Origin: Streptomyces narbonensis
Lineage (GTDB): Bacteria > Actinomycetota > Actinomycetes > Streptomycetales > Streptomycetaceae
NCBI RefSeq assembly: GCF_014649015.1
Contig: NZ_BMSF01000004.1
Span: 62,001 to 126,000, forward strand
Length of the DNA: 64,000 nt
Direction of reading: 5' to 3'
Below the pieces are notes generated by a model. That model did no database searches and had not been told where the DNA came from. It was given only the letters and a program-made list of their open reading frames with translations. Position numbers and translations under genes: made by a program. This document shows, in pieces, positions 54,050 to 62,474 of the stretch. The first letter of the stretch is position 1. Each line of letters starts with the position of its first letter.

Positions 54050-54988
54050 TTGCGTGCCCTCGTCACCGCTCTGCTGATCACGGCCATCGCGGCCACCCCG
54101 CTCCAGACCGCACAAGCCGCCCAAGCCGCCCCGCCCGGGCCCAAGCCGGACCATGCCGTCACGGACCCAGGGCAGCGCCCGGCCCACGGCAACACCAAGG
54201 GCGCTCCCGGCGGGGGCGGCGGGCTGGAGTCCCGCATCCTGCCGATCGTCCACACGTGTAGCCCGTCCCTGAGAATCCGGGCACAGGAGATGACGGCTGC
54301 CCAACTGACGGCGACCTGCGAGAGCCTGGCCAACCAGGACGCCTTCTTCCACGGCGTGGTGAAGGACTCGGGGCCGGTCGCGAACGACTACAACACCACC
54401 CTGGAGGTCGACGTCTTCAATTCAAGCGCCGACTACAAGGCCTACGCGCGGAAGATCTACGGCATCGACACCAACAACGGCGGCATGTACCTGGAGGGAG
54501 ACCCCGCCACGGCGGGCAACCAGCCGCGGTTCATCTGCTACGAGCGCACCGACGTGAGTCCGGGCTGGCAGATCTGGAACCTCAACCACGAGTACGCCCA
54601 CTACCTCGACGGCCGCTTCGACCTGTACGGCGACTTCAACGCCGGCCAGACCACCCCGACCGTGTGGTGGGGCGAGGGCCTCGCGGAGTACATATCGTAT
54701 TCCTACCGCGGCGTCAGCTACACCAACGCGATAGCCGAGGCCGGCAAGCACACCTACCCCCTGCGCACGCTCTTCGACACCACCTACGCCAACAGCGACG
54801 CCACCCGCACCTACAGCTGGGGCTACCTCGCCGTCCGCTACATGATCGAGAGACACCCGGACGACGTCACCACCGTGCTCGGCCACTACCGCACCGGAAA
54901 CTGGGCCGCGGCGCGCTCCCACCTCACCTCGCTGGACTACGAGAGCGACTGGAACGCCTGGCTGACGACCGTGGCGGCGGGCTCCTGA
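54050..54988 (+). CDS. Minimal M9 collagenase-like metalloprotease, TTG start
   Basis: 312 residues beginning with TTG (GGGAG six bases before; no ATG or GTG in frame nearby). Signal peptide 1-26. The gluzincin zinc motif HEYAHYLDGRFDLYGD (His-Glu near residue 180) and WWGEGLAEYIS with the third ligand Glu match the catalytic subdomain of Streptomyces/Vibrio collagenases. Those are usually 700-900 residues with an activator domain and PKD/CBM tails, both absent here. It may be a gelatinase-like core or act on other proteins. Confidence 0.9.
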   Translation: MRALVTALLITAIAATPLQTAQAAQAAPPGPKPDHAVTDPGQRPAHGNTKGAPGGGGGLESRILPIVHTCSPSLRIRAQEMTAAQLTATCESLANQDAFFHGVVKDSGPVANDYNTTLEVDVFNSSADYKAYARKIYGIDTNNGGMYLEGDPATAGNQPRFICYERTDVSPGWQIWNLNHEYAHYLDGRFDLYGDFNAGQTTPTVWWGEGLAEYISYSYRGVSYTNAIAEAGKHTYPLRTLFDTTYANSDATRTYSWGYLAVRYMIERHPDDVTTVLGHYRTGNWAAARSHLTSLDYESDWNAWLTTVAAGS

Positions 54989-55015
54989 CCCGCACACCCG
55001 GACACCACGACACCT

Positions 55016-56032
55016 CTAGGTGACGGCGCCCTCGACGTACCGGTCGAAGCGTTCCCGCCAGGGGACCGGCTTGTCGTCAGGGCGGCTCCGAGGCAGGCCG
55101 TGGCTCTGCTCGTGCTCTTCCCAGGCCGCGTCCCTGCGGCAGGGGCCGCACCAGGTCTCGCCGGCCACCGGCCGGAAGACGTGCGAGGCGTCCGGGCTCT
55201 CGCAGGCGACCAGCGCCGGGCGAGTCGGCGGCTTGGGTGGGGCGTCCGGTACCGGCATCTTCTCCGTCAGGCGGTGCCGCAGGAAGCCGACCGCCGATCG
55301 AACGCCGTTGCTCGGCAGGTACGCCGTCAGGGCACGGCGCAGATCGGCGGCCGAGACGCCGCGACGGAGCCATTCCGCCGCCTGATCGGCCAGCCCCCGC
55401 GCCTCCCGGACCCCGAGCAGCAGGTCCTTGTGGGAGTGGCGGAGCGAGAGCAACAGGCGCTCGGCCTCGAAGAGTTCCGGGTCGTCGTCGGATGGGGTGG
55501 CGTCGGCCTCGGGGGCCGCCTCGGGAGCTGGGCCCGGTTCCGGGCTCGGGTCCCGGCTCGGTTCGCGCTCCGCCCGCGCTTCGGGGGGTGGGTGGGGAGT
55601 GTTCTTCTCACAGTCTTCGTCTACCGGTAAATGACTTCCGGTTTTCCGGCCCCCTGAAGAACCGACGGTCGGGGTCTGCCCACTCGGCGACTCGGGGGGA
55701 TTCCCCTTCCGAGCGCTGCTCGCCTCGTCACGCGTGAGGGTGACGTTCGACAGGAGCTGCTGGGTGACCCAGCGCCCGCGCCCGTCCTGCCACTTCCACT
55801 CGTGCAGGAAGCCGCTCTCGGTCAGATCCTTCTTCGCCTTCCGGTACTTCCGGGAGTTCCAGCCCAGCTCGGCCTCCGCGACCTGACTGAGGGCCCCTTC
55901 GCACGCGGACTCGGGCAGCCCCTGAACGAGGAGGAGCAGGATCTTCGCGTCACTGTCCATCCGCCGATGGCGCACGATGTCGTTCGCGGCCTTGGTGTAA
56001 CTGCGCACAGGCGCGATAACATGCCGAAGCAT
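55016..56032 (-). CDS. Winged helix-turn-helix protein with disordered middle and Cys-containing end
   Basis: 338 residues from ATG 56032; the longer frame to 56254 overlaps the divergent small gene. Residues 20-110 (SDAKILLLLVQGLPESACEGALSQVAEAELGWNSRKYRKAKKDLTESGFL) form a winged helix like those of replication or phage-derived regulators. The middle (about 130-210) is Pro/Glu-rich and disordered. The end has a helical region and a Cys/His cluster (CESPDASHVF, TWCGPCRRD). Probably DNA binding; its role is unknown. This gene type is often near Streptomyces accessory regions. Confidence 0.8.
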   Translation of the reverse strand: MLRHVIAPVRSYTKAANDIVRHRRMDSDAKILLLLVQGLPESACEGALSQVAEAELGWNSRKYRKAKKDLTESGFLHEWKWQDGRGRWVTQQLLSNVTLTRDEASSARKGNPPESPSGQTPTVGSSGGRKTGSHLPVDEDCEKNTPHPPPEARAEREPSRDPSPEPGPAPEAAPEADATPSDDDPELFEAERLLLSLRHSHKDLLLGVREARGLADQAAEWLRRGVSAADLRRALTAYLPSNGVRSAVGFLRHRLTEKMPVPDAPPKPPTRPALVACESPDASHVFRPVAGETWCGPCRRDAAWEEHEQSHGLPRSRPDDKPVPWRERFDRYVEGAVT

Positions 56033-56143
56033 TTCTGGTGGACCTGCTTTCCACTGGGCGTGAAGGTCCTCGGACGGTGTTGGCGCACCGCCGGGGACCG
56101 CTCCATTTACGGAGCGTGATAACAGGGTTACCGTAGCGCACAA

Positions 56144-56395
56144 TTGACGGTCCAATGCAACAACTCCGCCTCCACGAACGGATCTTCGAGCGCCGACCCC
56201 GACCGTCAGCCCAACGGCCAGGTCAACCCGTGCAGCGCCTGGATCCCGACGCACGACTCACTCCTGCCGCTCCCGCCCAGCGCGCTCGTCCCCTCCGCCC
56301 ACTCCATCCACGTCCGGGACTCCAAGGACGTCGACATCCCGTCCTTGGAGCTCTCGCCCGACGCCTGGGCCGCCTTCGTGGCGCGGATCGGCTGA
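56144..56395 (+). CDS. Small protein with DUF397 C-terminal half only
   Basis: Up to 83 residues from TTG 56144. Only the second half fits DUF397 (IHVRDSKDVDIPSLELSPDAWAAFVARIG); the SSYSxGxGxNCxEVA half is replaced by unrelated sequence (NGQVNPCSAW...). No ribosome site is clear and no XRE partner is adjacent. It is probably a decayed DUF397 gene, perhaps the relic of an XRE-DUF397 pair. Confidence 0.45.
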   Translation: MTVQCNNSASTNGSSSADPDRQPNGQVNPCSAWIPTHDSLLPLPPSALVPSAHSIHVRDSKDVDIPSLELSPDAWAAFVARIG

Positions 56396-56397
56396 CC

Positions 56398-57474
56398 TCA
56401 GCGGTTCGCGAGGCGGTCCAGGTCGGCCCGGGTGCCGTTGAAGACGTCCGCGTTCACCGGAGCCCTGATCGCGTCGAAGAGCGCGGACTCCGTGTACTGC
56501 CACATCAGCCAGCTCGCCGAGCCCGCCGGCAGCGGCGGCCGGGTGATCGACCGGCGGTAGTCCGCGAGCTGGAGGCCGTATCCGGCGAAGGCCGTCGTCG
56601 AGCCCATGCAGTCGTCCAGGAACGACTTCTGGGTGTAGATCACCGGCTTCCGGCCGAACGCGGTCTCCACCTTGTTCAGCCATGCCGTCACGTCGGCCAC
56701 CGAGCCGTGGACCGGGCAGCGGCCGGTGCCGTCGTCCATGCGCTCCAGGTCCAGGACGGGCGGCAGGTCTCCGGGGCGGTGGCCGGTGTAGCCGGTGGCG
56801 CGTACGGCGGCGATGAAACGGTCCGCCTGTGCGGGTCCGGTCGGCGCTGTCGCCGCGGTGTAGAAGTGGTACGGGGCAACCGCGAGGCCCGCCCGCCGGG
56901 CCGCTTCCAGGTCGGTGGCGAGGTAGGGGTCCGTGACGTTGAGGCCCCTCGTGGCCTTGACCGTCGCGAACTCGACGCCTTCCGCGCGAAGGCCGCTCCA
57001 GTCGATCGCCGCGCCTCCGGGGTGCTGGTACACGGAGGTGTCCACGCCGTCGACGGCGTAGCCCGCCGGGCGGGGCGGTTCGCAGTACGTGCCCCGGGCG
57101 GACCAGTCGGCCAGTGCGGCCCAGGTGTTCGGGCCGACGATCCCGTCCTTGGCCAGACCGGCGCACGACTGGAACTGGGCGACCCTGCTCTCCGTCCCTC
57201 CGCCGAAGTCGCCGTCGACCACGAGGGGCGGGTGGTGGCCGGGCTCCATCGTCAGGTTCAGCAGGCACTGGGCCTCCTGGACCTCGGCGCCGCTCGCGCC
57301 GCGTCGCAGGGTCGGGCGCGCGTCGGAGTGACCGCACACGGCGGCCACCGGTCCTCCCCGGGCGGCGCGTCCGGCCGCATCGGCCGTCGCCGTCGACGCC
57401 GTCGTCGACGCGAGCAGCAGCGCGAGCGACGCCCCGGTGAGAGCCAGTAGCCCTCGGAGATTCCTTCGTTCCAT
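56398..57474 (-). CDS. Secreted GH25 muramidase with peptidoglycan-binding domain
   Basis: 358 residues. Signal peptide 1-34. A PG_binding_1 domain (about 50-130: LRRGASGAEVQEAQCLLN and VDGDFGGGTESRVAQFQSCAGLAKDGIVGPNTW) precedes the GH25 barrel: VDGVDTSVYQHPGGAAIDWSGLRAEGVEFATVKATRG, PYHFY, and the catalytic pair in VLDLERMD (Asp and Glu near 245). WLMWQYTESA completes the fold. It cleaves MurNAc-GlcNAc bonds. It is divergent from the transmembrane XRE protein whose outer part carries the same binding-domain type. Confidence 0.92.
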   Translation of the reverse strand: MERRNLRGLLALTGASLALLLASTTASTATADAAGRAARGGPVAAVCGHSDARPTLRRGASGAEVQEAQCLLNLTMEPGHHPPLVVDGDFGGGTESRVAQFQSCAGLAKDGIVGPNTWAALADWSARGTYCEPPRPAGYAVDGVDTSVYQHPGGAAIDWSGLRAEGVEFATVKATRGLNVTDPYLATDLEAARRAGLAVAPYHFYTAATAPTGPAQADRFIAAVRATGYTGHRPGDLPPVLDLERMDDGTGRCPVHGSVADVTAWLNKVETAFGRKPVIYTQKSFLDDCMGSTTAFAGYGLQLADYRRSITRPPLPAGSASWLMWQYTESALFDAIRAPVNADVFNGTRADLDRLANR

Positions 57475-57574
57475 CCTTGCCTCCCGTGACTTGTGTGATG
57501 TGAGTGCCGAGCGTTTCCCGACGACATGCGGTCCGGCCTCAACTACGGGACTCCCCAGTCCAGTTCTGGCACAT

Positions 57575-57633
57575 TGGGACGTCGGGGCGGCGGGGCGCCC
57601 CGGACCGAGGACTACGCCGAACCCTGGGACGTC
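57575..57633. promoter_or_regulatory. Direct repeats TGGGACGTC in a divergent cell-wall promoter
   Basis: TGGGACGTC occurs at 57575-57583 and 57625-57633, exactly 50 bases apart, between the GH25 gene and the XRE-transmembrane gene. TGGGACG recurs at 59418 before the peptidoglycan-binding gene. These are candidate binding sites for the XRE protein. Confidence 0.4.
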
Positions 57634-57671
57634 ACTGGGCCGACGGCCGGGGGTGCTCTCGTCAGGAGTTC

Positions 57672-58814
57672 ATGTTGAAACGATTCACGGCGGCCGAGCG
57701 GTTCGCGTCCCGGCTGCGCGAGTTACGCCAGAGAGCCGACTACAGCTACGAGACCCTCGCCCAGAAGACCGGCACGAGCCGTTCCAGCGTGCACCGCTAC
57801 TGCACCGGCTCCTCCGTACCGCAGGACTACGGCCCCGCTCACCGCATCGCCGTCGTCTGCGGAGCCACCCCCGCCGAGCTGCGTGAGCTGCACCGGCTCT
57901 GGGCCCTGGCCGACGCCGAACGGGCCGAGGCGGCGGAGCCGGCCGAAGCGCCCGAGCCTCCAGAATCCGCCGTGCCTGCGGAACCTGCTGAGGCCACTGA
58001 GGCGCCTGAGGCGAGCGGAGCCGTCGAGCGCGTCGTGACACCCGCCGTCCCACCCGGCGTCACGCCCGTCGTCGGAGCAGTGGATCCGGAGCCGGCTCCC
58101 GGGGTCGTCCACCCCGCGACGGAGCGACGGTCCTGGCGGGGGCTCGGCGTCGCCCTCGCCGTCACCGGGCTCGTCCTCGCCCTCGCGGCCTGGGGCGTCT
58201 CCGTCCTCGCCTTCCCCGCCGACGACACCGCGCCCGACGGGCGGCTGCTGTTCTCGGAGGCCTGCGGGCCCGTGATCAGCATGGGGCAGAACGACGGGTG
58301 CGTGCGGGACGTGCAGGAGCGGCTGCGCGACCACGGCGCCCGCATCGGCGTCGACGGCTCCTTCGGACCGGAGACCCTGCGCCGGGTGACGGCGTTCCAG
58401 GTCCTCGCGGGGCTCGTACCGAACGGTGTCGTCGGCGACCCGACGAAGAAGGCCCTCCACGAGTCGGAGGTCCGCATGGAGACCTGGTCGCCCGAGAAGG
58501 TGCGCCGGCGGGTCCGCGAGGTGTTCACGGAGGTCCCGGACGACGCGGTGGCGATCGCCGACTGCCAGTCCTTCCTCGACCCCCTGCACATCCTGCCGAA
58601 CACCAACGGCAGCAGGAACTGGGGGCTGTTCCAGATCTCCGACGCCCGCCTGGCCGAGCTGGGCGGTACGCCCGCACGGGCGCTGGAGCCCGAATGGAAC
58701 ATCCAGGCCGCCCGGAAGCTGTGGAGCCGCGAGCGCGACTTCGGCGACTGGCCGCACTGCGAGCGGGCCCTGAAGAAGACCCCGGCCGCCCCGTCGGCGT
58801 CCGCGTCCCGCTGA
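57672..58814 (+). CDS. Transmembrane XRE regulator with peptidoglycan-binding and lysozyme-like outer domains
   Basis: 380 residues from ATG 57672 (AGGAG five bases before). Residues about 5-70 are an XRE helix-turn-helix (RLRELRQRADYSYETLAQKTGTSRSSVHRYCTGSSVPQ). A Pro/Glu/Ala linker leads to one span (about 160-180, VALAVTGLVLALAAWGVSVLAF). Outside lie a PG_binding_1 domain (about 200-260: VQERLRDHGARIGVDGSFGPETLRRVTAFQ) and a lysozyme-like domain (about 275-365) with the GLFQI motif. Where active relatives have Glu (CESG-like) this one reads CQSF, suggesting a non-catalytic glycan sensor. It likely couples wall state to transcription. Confidence 0.88.
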   Translation: MLKRFTAAERFASRLRELRQRADYSYETLAQKTGTSRSSVHRYCTGSSVPQDYGPAHRIAVVCGATPAELRELHRLWALADAERAEAAEPAEAPEPPESAVPAEPAEATEAPEASGAVERVVTPAVPPGVTPVVGAVDPEPAPGVVHPATERRSWRGLGVALAVTGLVLALAAWGVSVLAFPADDTAPDGRLLFSEACGPVISMGQNDGCVRDVQERLRDHGARIGVDGSFGPETLRRVTAFQVLAGLVPNGVVGDPTKKALHESEVRMETWSPEKVRRRVREVFTEVPDDAVAIADCQSFLDPLHILPNTNGSRNWGLFQISDARLAELGGTPARALEPEWNIQAARKLWSRERDFGDWPHCERALKKTPAAPSASASR

Positions 58815-58825
58815 GGACGAGCGCG

Positions 58826-58860
58826 CCCGCCTCACCTCCCCCGTAGAGAGGTGAGGCGGG
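58826..58860. terminator. 13-bp perfect stem-loop between convergent genes
   Basis: CCCGCCTCACCTC (58826-58838) pairs with GAGGTGAGGCGGG (58848-58860) over a 9-base loop, between stops at 58814 and 58871. Strong bidirectional terminator candidate. Confidence 0.8.
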
Positions 58861-58870
58861 TGCGTACGGA

Positions 58871-59326
58871 TCAGGCGTGGGCGTTGGCGAACCGCGCGAA
58901 CGCGGCCCGCGTCGCCGGCCCGGCCTCGCCGTCGATCTCACCGGTGTAGCCGCTGGTCGCCTTCAGCTGCCGCTGGAGCGCCTTGATCGTGTTGGGACCG
59001 GGGTCTCCGTCGATCGCGCCGGTGTAGCCCCAGTACTGCTTCAGGCAGCGCTGGTAGGCCTTCCAGCTGTTGGTGCCGAGGAGACCGTCGATGCTGCCGT
59101 TGTAGTCCCAGTACTGGGCCAGCCAGCGCTGCACGTTCTTGGCCTGCGTGGTGCTCAGGCCGAAGTTGTTCGTCGCCAGCGTGCCGAAGGCCTCGGCGCC
59201 CACCGCCTGCTGGGCCGCCGGCGGAGATGCCGCGAAGCCGGTGCCCGCGGTGGCGAGGGTTCCCGCCGCCAGGCCGACGACTGCGGTGGCACTGACGAAG
59301 GCCCTCGTCAGAACGCTCGGTCGCAT
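58871..59326 (-). CDS. Secreted peptidoglycan-binding-domain protein
   Basis: 151 residues from ATG 59326 (AAGGGA 8 bases before; ATG 59341 is less well placed). Signal peptide 1-33 (ending GFAA). Two PG_binding-like units follow: NVQRWLAQYWDYNGSIDGLLGTNSWKAYQRCLKQYW and GYTGAIDGDPGPNTIKALQRQLKATSGYTGEIDGEAGPATRAAFARF. There is no enzyme domain. It probably binds wall glycan outside the cell, as competitor, scaffold or ligand for the neighbouring transmembrane XRE protein. Confidence 0.9.
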   Translation of the reverse strand: MRPSVLTRAFVSATAVVGLAAGTLATAGTGFAASPPAAQQAVGAEAFGTLATNNFGLSTTQAKNVQRWLAQYWDYNGSIDGLLGTNSWKAYQRCLKQYWGYTGAIDGDPGPNTIKALQRQLKATSGYTGEIDGEAGPATRAAFARFANAHA

Positions 59327-59518
59327 GTGCTTTCCCTTCATTCGGTGACGTTGCCGGTGTCGAACGGGGACGACGCTGGCAGGGCGTCCCGAGCCGCCGC
59401 AACTAACACCGGCCTCCTGGGACGGCGGGACGGTCCCGGCCGCGTGAGCTGGGCGGATGCCCCGCCCGCCGGGACGGGGATGGGACGCGGGCGGGGGCGG
59501 GGGCGGGGCGGAGGGGAA

Positions 59519-59557
59519 CGGTGAAGGCCCCCGCCCGTGGGGCGGGGGCCTTCACCG
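59519..59557 (-). terminator. 18-bp perfect hairpin after I36/VCBS gene
   Basis: Arms 59519-59536 and 59540-59557 (core GAAGGCCCCCGCCC) are fully complementary with a 3-base loop, 22 bases past the stop at 59580. One of the strongest terminator-like structures in the window. Confidence 0.85.
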
Positions 59558-59579
59558 TCGTCCGTGTCGGGTCACCGGA

Positions 59580-60812
59580 TCAGAAGGCGCCGTTCAGGCC
59601 CCACCAGTTGCCGTCCTCCGGGATGCCCGCGTTGAAGGCGCCCGTGCCCTTGCCCGTGTAGAGGACGAGGCAGCCCGCGCCCGAGCACTCGGGGGAGGAG
59701 TAGCTGCTGTTGGTGATCGTCGCCAGGTCGTGGCGGCCGTCGCCGTCGTAGTCGCCGACCGCGAGGAACGAGGCCATGACGTTCCAGCCGCCGCTGCCGA
59801 TCAGCACGCGCGAGCCGAGGGTGCCGGTGGCGGTGCCCGGGTAGAACCAGAGCTTGCCCGTCGAGCCCTCGCGGGCGACCAGGTCGGCCCGGTCGTCGCC
59901 GTTCAGGTCGCCGGTGCCGACCAGGGCGTTCATAGCGTTCCAGCCGCCCGCGCCGAGGAGCTTGCGCGCGCCGAGGGCGCCCGTCGAGGTGCCCGGGTAC
60001 AGCCACAGCTTGCCGGTGGTCTTCTCCACGGCGAGCAGGTCCGAGCGGCCGTCGGCGGTCAGGTCACCGAAGGCGGTGAGCTTGTCCATGGCGTTCCAGC
60101 CGCCGCTGCCGATGAGCTTGCGCGTGCCGAGGCCGCCGGTGGCGCTGCCGCTGTTCGGGTAGAGCCACAGCTTGCCGGTGGAGGCCTCGCGGGCGATGAC
60201 GTCCTCGCGGCCGTCGCCGGAGAAGTCGCCGTGCCGCGTCATGGCGTTCATGGCGTTCCAGCCGCCGGCGCCCACGAGCTTGCCCGTGCCGTCGCCGGGC
60301 AGGAACCAGAGGCGGCCGGCCTTGTCGCGGGCCATGACGTCCGACTGGAGGTCGGCCGTCATGTCACCGAAGCCCGACAGCTTCCAGGTGGTCGTGGAGT
60401 ACCACTCGGGGTAGGCGGGCAGGACGCACTCGCGCTCGGTGGGGACGAACTTCAGCGAGCTGACGGAGTTGCTGCCGGGGCCGCCCCACTCGGTGCCCGA
60501 CGGGCTGGAGGGGATGACGCCGGCGCCGGCGCTGTCGCCGTAGTTCGGGTCGTCGTACAGGCACGCGAACTTGTTCGTGCGGTTGACGACCGAGCGGAAC
60601 GTGTTGTCCCAGGTCCCCAGCGTCGCCGTGTTCACGGTCGTCTTGTACATCGTGCCGGTGCCGTTGTCGGTCTTCCAGGCACAGAAGTAGCCCGACGGGC
60701 AGTCGCTGATGGCGGCCTGCGCCGGGGCGGCGCCCGCGCCCAGGAGACCGGCCGAGGTGAGGCCCAGCGCCGTGGCCACCGTGGCCAGGCGCTTCAGCAG
60801 TGAGATGCGCAA
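59580..60812 (-). CDS. Secreted I36-like/VCBS-repeat protein, TTG start
   Basis: 410 residues from TTG 60812 with AAGGGG six bases before; no ATG or GTG fits. Signal peptide 1-33 (ending AQAA). Residues about 35-130 (CPSGYFCAWKTDNGTGTMY and KFACLYDDPNYG) match peptidase-inhibitor I36/beta-gamma-crystallin-like domains. Five VCBS repeats follow with the block GSGGWNAM and loops DFSGDGREDV, DLTADGRSDL, DLNGDDRADL, DYDGDGRHDL. It likely binds or inhibits extracellular proteins. A 10-bp inverted repeat (60833-60842/60888-60897) lies in its leader. Confidence 0.9.
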   Translation of the reverse strand: MRISLLKRLATVATALGLTSAGLLGAGAAPAQAAISDCPSGYFCAWKTDNGTGTMYKTTVNTATLGTWDNTFRSVVNRTNKFACLYDDPNYGDSAGAGVIPSSPSGTEWGGPGSNSVSSLKFVPTERECVLPAYPEWYSTTTWKLSGFGDMTADLQSDVMARDKAGRLWFLPGDGTGKLVGAGGWNAMNAMTRHGDFSGDGREDVIAREASTGKLWLYPNSGSATGGLGTRKLIGSGGWNAMDKLTAFGDLTADGRSDLLAVEKTTGKLWLYPGTSTGALGARKLLGAGGWNAMNALVGTGDLNGDDRADLVAREGSTGKLWFYPGTATGTLGSRVLIGSGGWNVMASFLAVGDYDGDGRHDLATITNSSYSSPECSGAGCLVLYTGKGTGAFNAGIPEDGNWWGLNGAF

Positions 60813-60988
60813 TTCTTCCCCTTGTGAGGTGGCGCGGAGAAGTCCTCGACGCGCCGGGAGGGGGACCGTATCGCGCCGGGCCGCACGCTTCTCCGCGGGG
60901 GCCCCGGTATCCGGAATGTCCCGCTCCGGGGTCGCCGCCGGCCCGACGGGCGGGCGCGCCAGGCGCCGCGGGCCCGACGGGACTTTCC

Positions 60989-61032
60989 GGGCACCCCGGG
61001 CACCCCGGGCACCCCGGGCACCCCGGGCACCC
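60989..61032. repeat. 9-bp tandem repeat abutting a hydrolase stop
   Basis: GGGCACCCC repeated about five times, ending one base before the stop codon of the alpha/beta hydrolase (61034-61036, minus strand). Confidence 0.93.
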
Positions 61033-61033
61033 T

Positions 61034-62002
61034 CTAAGGCGTCAGCACCCCGTTCAGGAAGGGTTCGACCGCCTCGCCCCAGGCCTCCGGGTGCTCGTAG
61101 TGGAGGAGATGGCCCGCGTCGGGGATCTCCGCGTACGCCCCGTGGGGCAGGACCCTGACCATCTCCTGGGCCTCCGCTCGGCCCAGCTCCCCGTCGAGGC
61201 CGCGGACGACGAGCGTCGGGCAGCGGACCTGGGCGAGCGAGTCCCAGTGGGCGTCGTGGACCCAGGTCTCGCGGGAGGTCAGCATCTGCGCCGGGTCGAA
61301 GACCGGGCGCCAGCCGTCCGGGTGCTCGGCCATCACCTCGGCGAAGAAGGCGCCCCGGGCCGGGTTCGGGCGCTCGACCCACGGGTCGTCGTCGCCGAAC
61401 CAGCGGCGGACGGCGTCCAGCGAAGGGAAGGGCGCGGGCCAGCCCCGGAACCAGTCCTGCCACGCGCGCTGCGAGGCGGCGCCGAGTGCGGAGGCCCGCA
61501 TGTCGCAGATGACGAGGGCGCGGACCAGGTCGGGGCGCTCGGCGGCGAGCTGCCAGGCGGTGAGGGCGCCCATGGAGTGGCCGACGAGGGTGACGGGGCC
61601 GAGGCCCAGCTGCTCGATGACGGCGGCCGCGTCCGCCACGTACGCCTCGCGGGTGAAGGGCCCGGCGGACGGCTTCTGGCTGTGGCCGTGGCCGCGCTGG
61701 TCGAGGGCGATGACGCGGTGACGGCCGGTCAGACGGCTTACTGCCGGGGCCCAGTGGGCGGCGTGGCCCATGAGGCCGTGGAGGAGTAAGACGCCCTGGG
61801 CGGAGGGAGTGGAGGGAGTGGTCGTCGGAGTGGCGGCCGCGGCGGCCCTGGTGGCGGCGGGGACCGGGAGGCCGTCCGCGGGCCGGGGCGCGGGTGGCCG
61901 CGGGGTGGCCTTCGGGCCCTCGCCTTCGCCGGTCAGCTTCGTGTAGTCCCAGGCGGCCAGGCGTACGCCGCCGGCCCCGGTGACGTCGAGTCGTCGCGCC
62001 AT
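61034..62002 (-). CDS. Alpha/beta hydrolase
   Basis: 322 residues from ATG 62002. Oxyanion motif LLLHGLMGHAAHW, DQRGHGHSQKP, nucleophile elbow GHSMG (about 152-156), and the catalytic His in PDAGHLLHYEHPEAW. An Ala/Thr/Pro-rich insert at about 25-65 is unusual. No signal peptide. Substrate unknown; the family includes lactonases, haloperoxidases and esterases. A LexA-like box overlaps its probable promoter. Confidence 0.88.
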   Translation of the reverse strand: MARRLDVTGAGGVRLAAWDYTKLTGEGEGPKATPRPPAPRPADGLPVPAATRAAAAATPTTTPSTPSAQGVLLLHGLMGHAAHWAPAVSRLTGRHRVIALDQRGHGHSQKPSAGPFTREAYVADAAAVIEQLGLGPVTLVGHSMGALTAWQLAAERPDLVRALVICDMRASALGAASQRAWQDWFRGWPAPFPSLDAVRRWFGDDDPWVERPNPARGAFFAEVMAEHPDGWRPVFDPAQMLTSRETWVHDAHWDSLAQVRCPTLVVRGLDGELGRAEAQEMVRVLPHGAYAEIPDAGHLLHYEHPEAWGEAVEPFLNGVLTP

Positions 62003-62044
62003 CTCCCTGGCACCCCCTCTTTCCCGTCGAACCACATCACAGTA

Positions 62045-62060
62045 TCGAACTCGCATTCGA
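62045..62060 (-). promoter_or_regulatory. LexA (SOS) box-like operator
   Basis: TCGAACTCGCATTCGA differs at one defined position from the actinobacterial LexA palindrome TCGAAC-N4-GTTCGA. It lies 43 bases before the hydrolase start, directly next to a minus-strand TACTGT that could be the -10. Confidence 0.5.
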
Positions 62061-62227
62061 AAATGCGCTTCTGCCACCCAACACCCCTCGTTCGAGTGAC
62101 AGGGCTCAAGGATTGACTCCCGCTGCCGAGGGGAGATCTTGAACGGGAGGCGGACCGCTCGGGGAAAAACGGTCCGACGGGACTGACCTTGAGAGCTCGG
62201 GGCTCCAGGTCAGCGCAGGGGAGGACA

Positions 62228-62255
62228 GGCCCCGGCGCCAGCAGGCGCCGGGGCC
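62228..62255. terminator. 12-bp perfect GC hairpin in a gene-free stretch
   Basis: GGCCCCGGCGCC-AGCA-GGCGCCGGGGCC. The 472 bases between the hydrolase and the gene at 62475 otherwise hold the LexA-like box and no supported reading frame. The hairpin may end a small untranslated RNA, or be an isolated terminator. Confidence 0.55.
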
Positions 62256-62474
62256 CTCTGCTGTTCGGGAACCTCTGCCGTCCGTGGCCCTCATGACCTC
62301 ACACCCCTTCCACGCCCAGCTCGTACCAGCGTGGCACGCCGAGGGGGCGGGCGTGGCCATTCCGGCGTAAACCGGGGCGCACGACGGGCCGTTGAGCCGT
62401 CCGAGCCCGCTCCGACACCGATTCGTGACCCCGCCCCCGTGCAACCGGATCGCGCCCGTGTGGGTCAATCTGGC

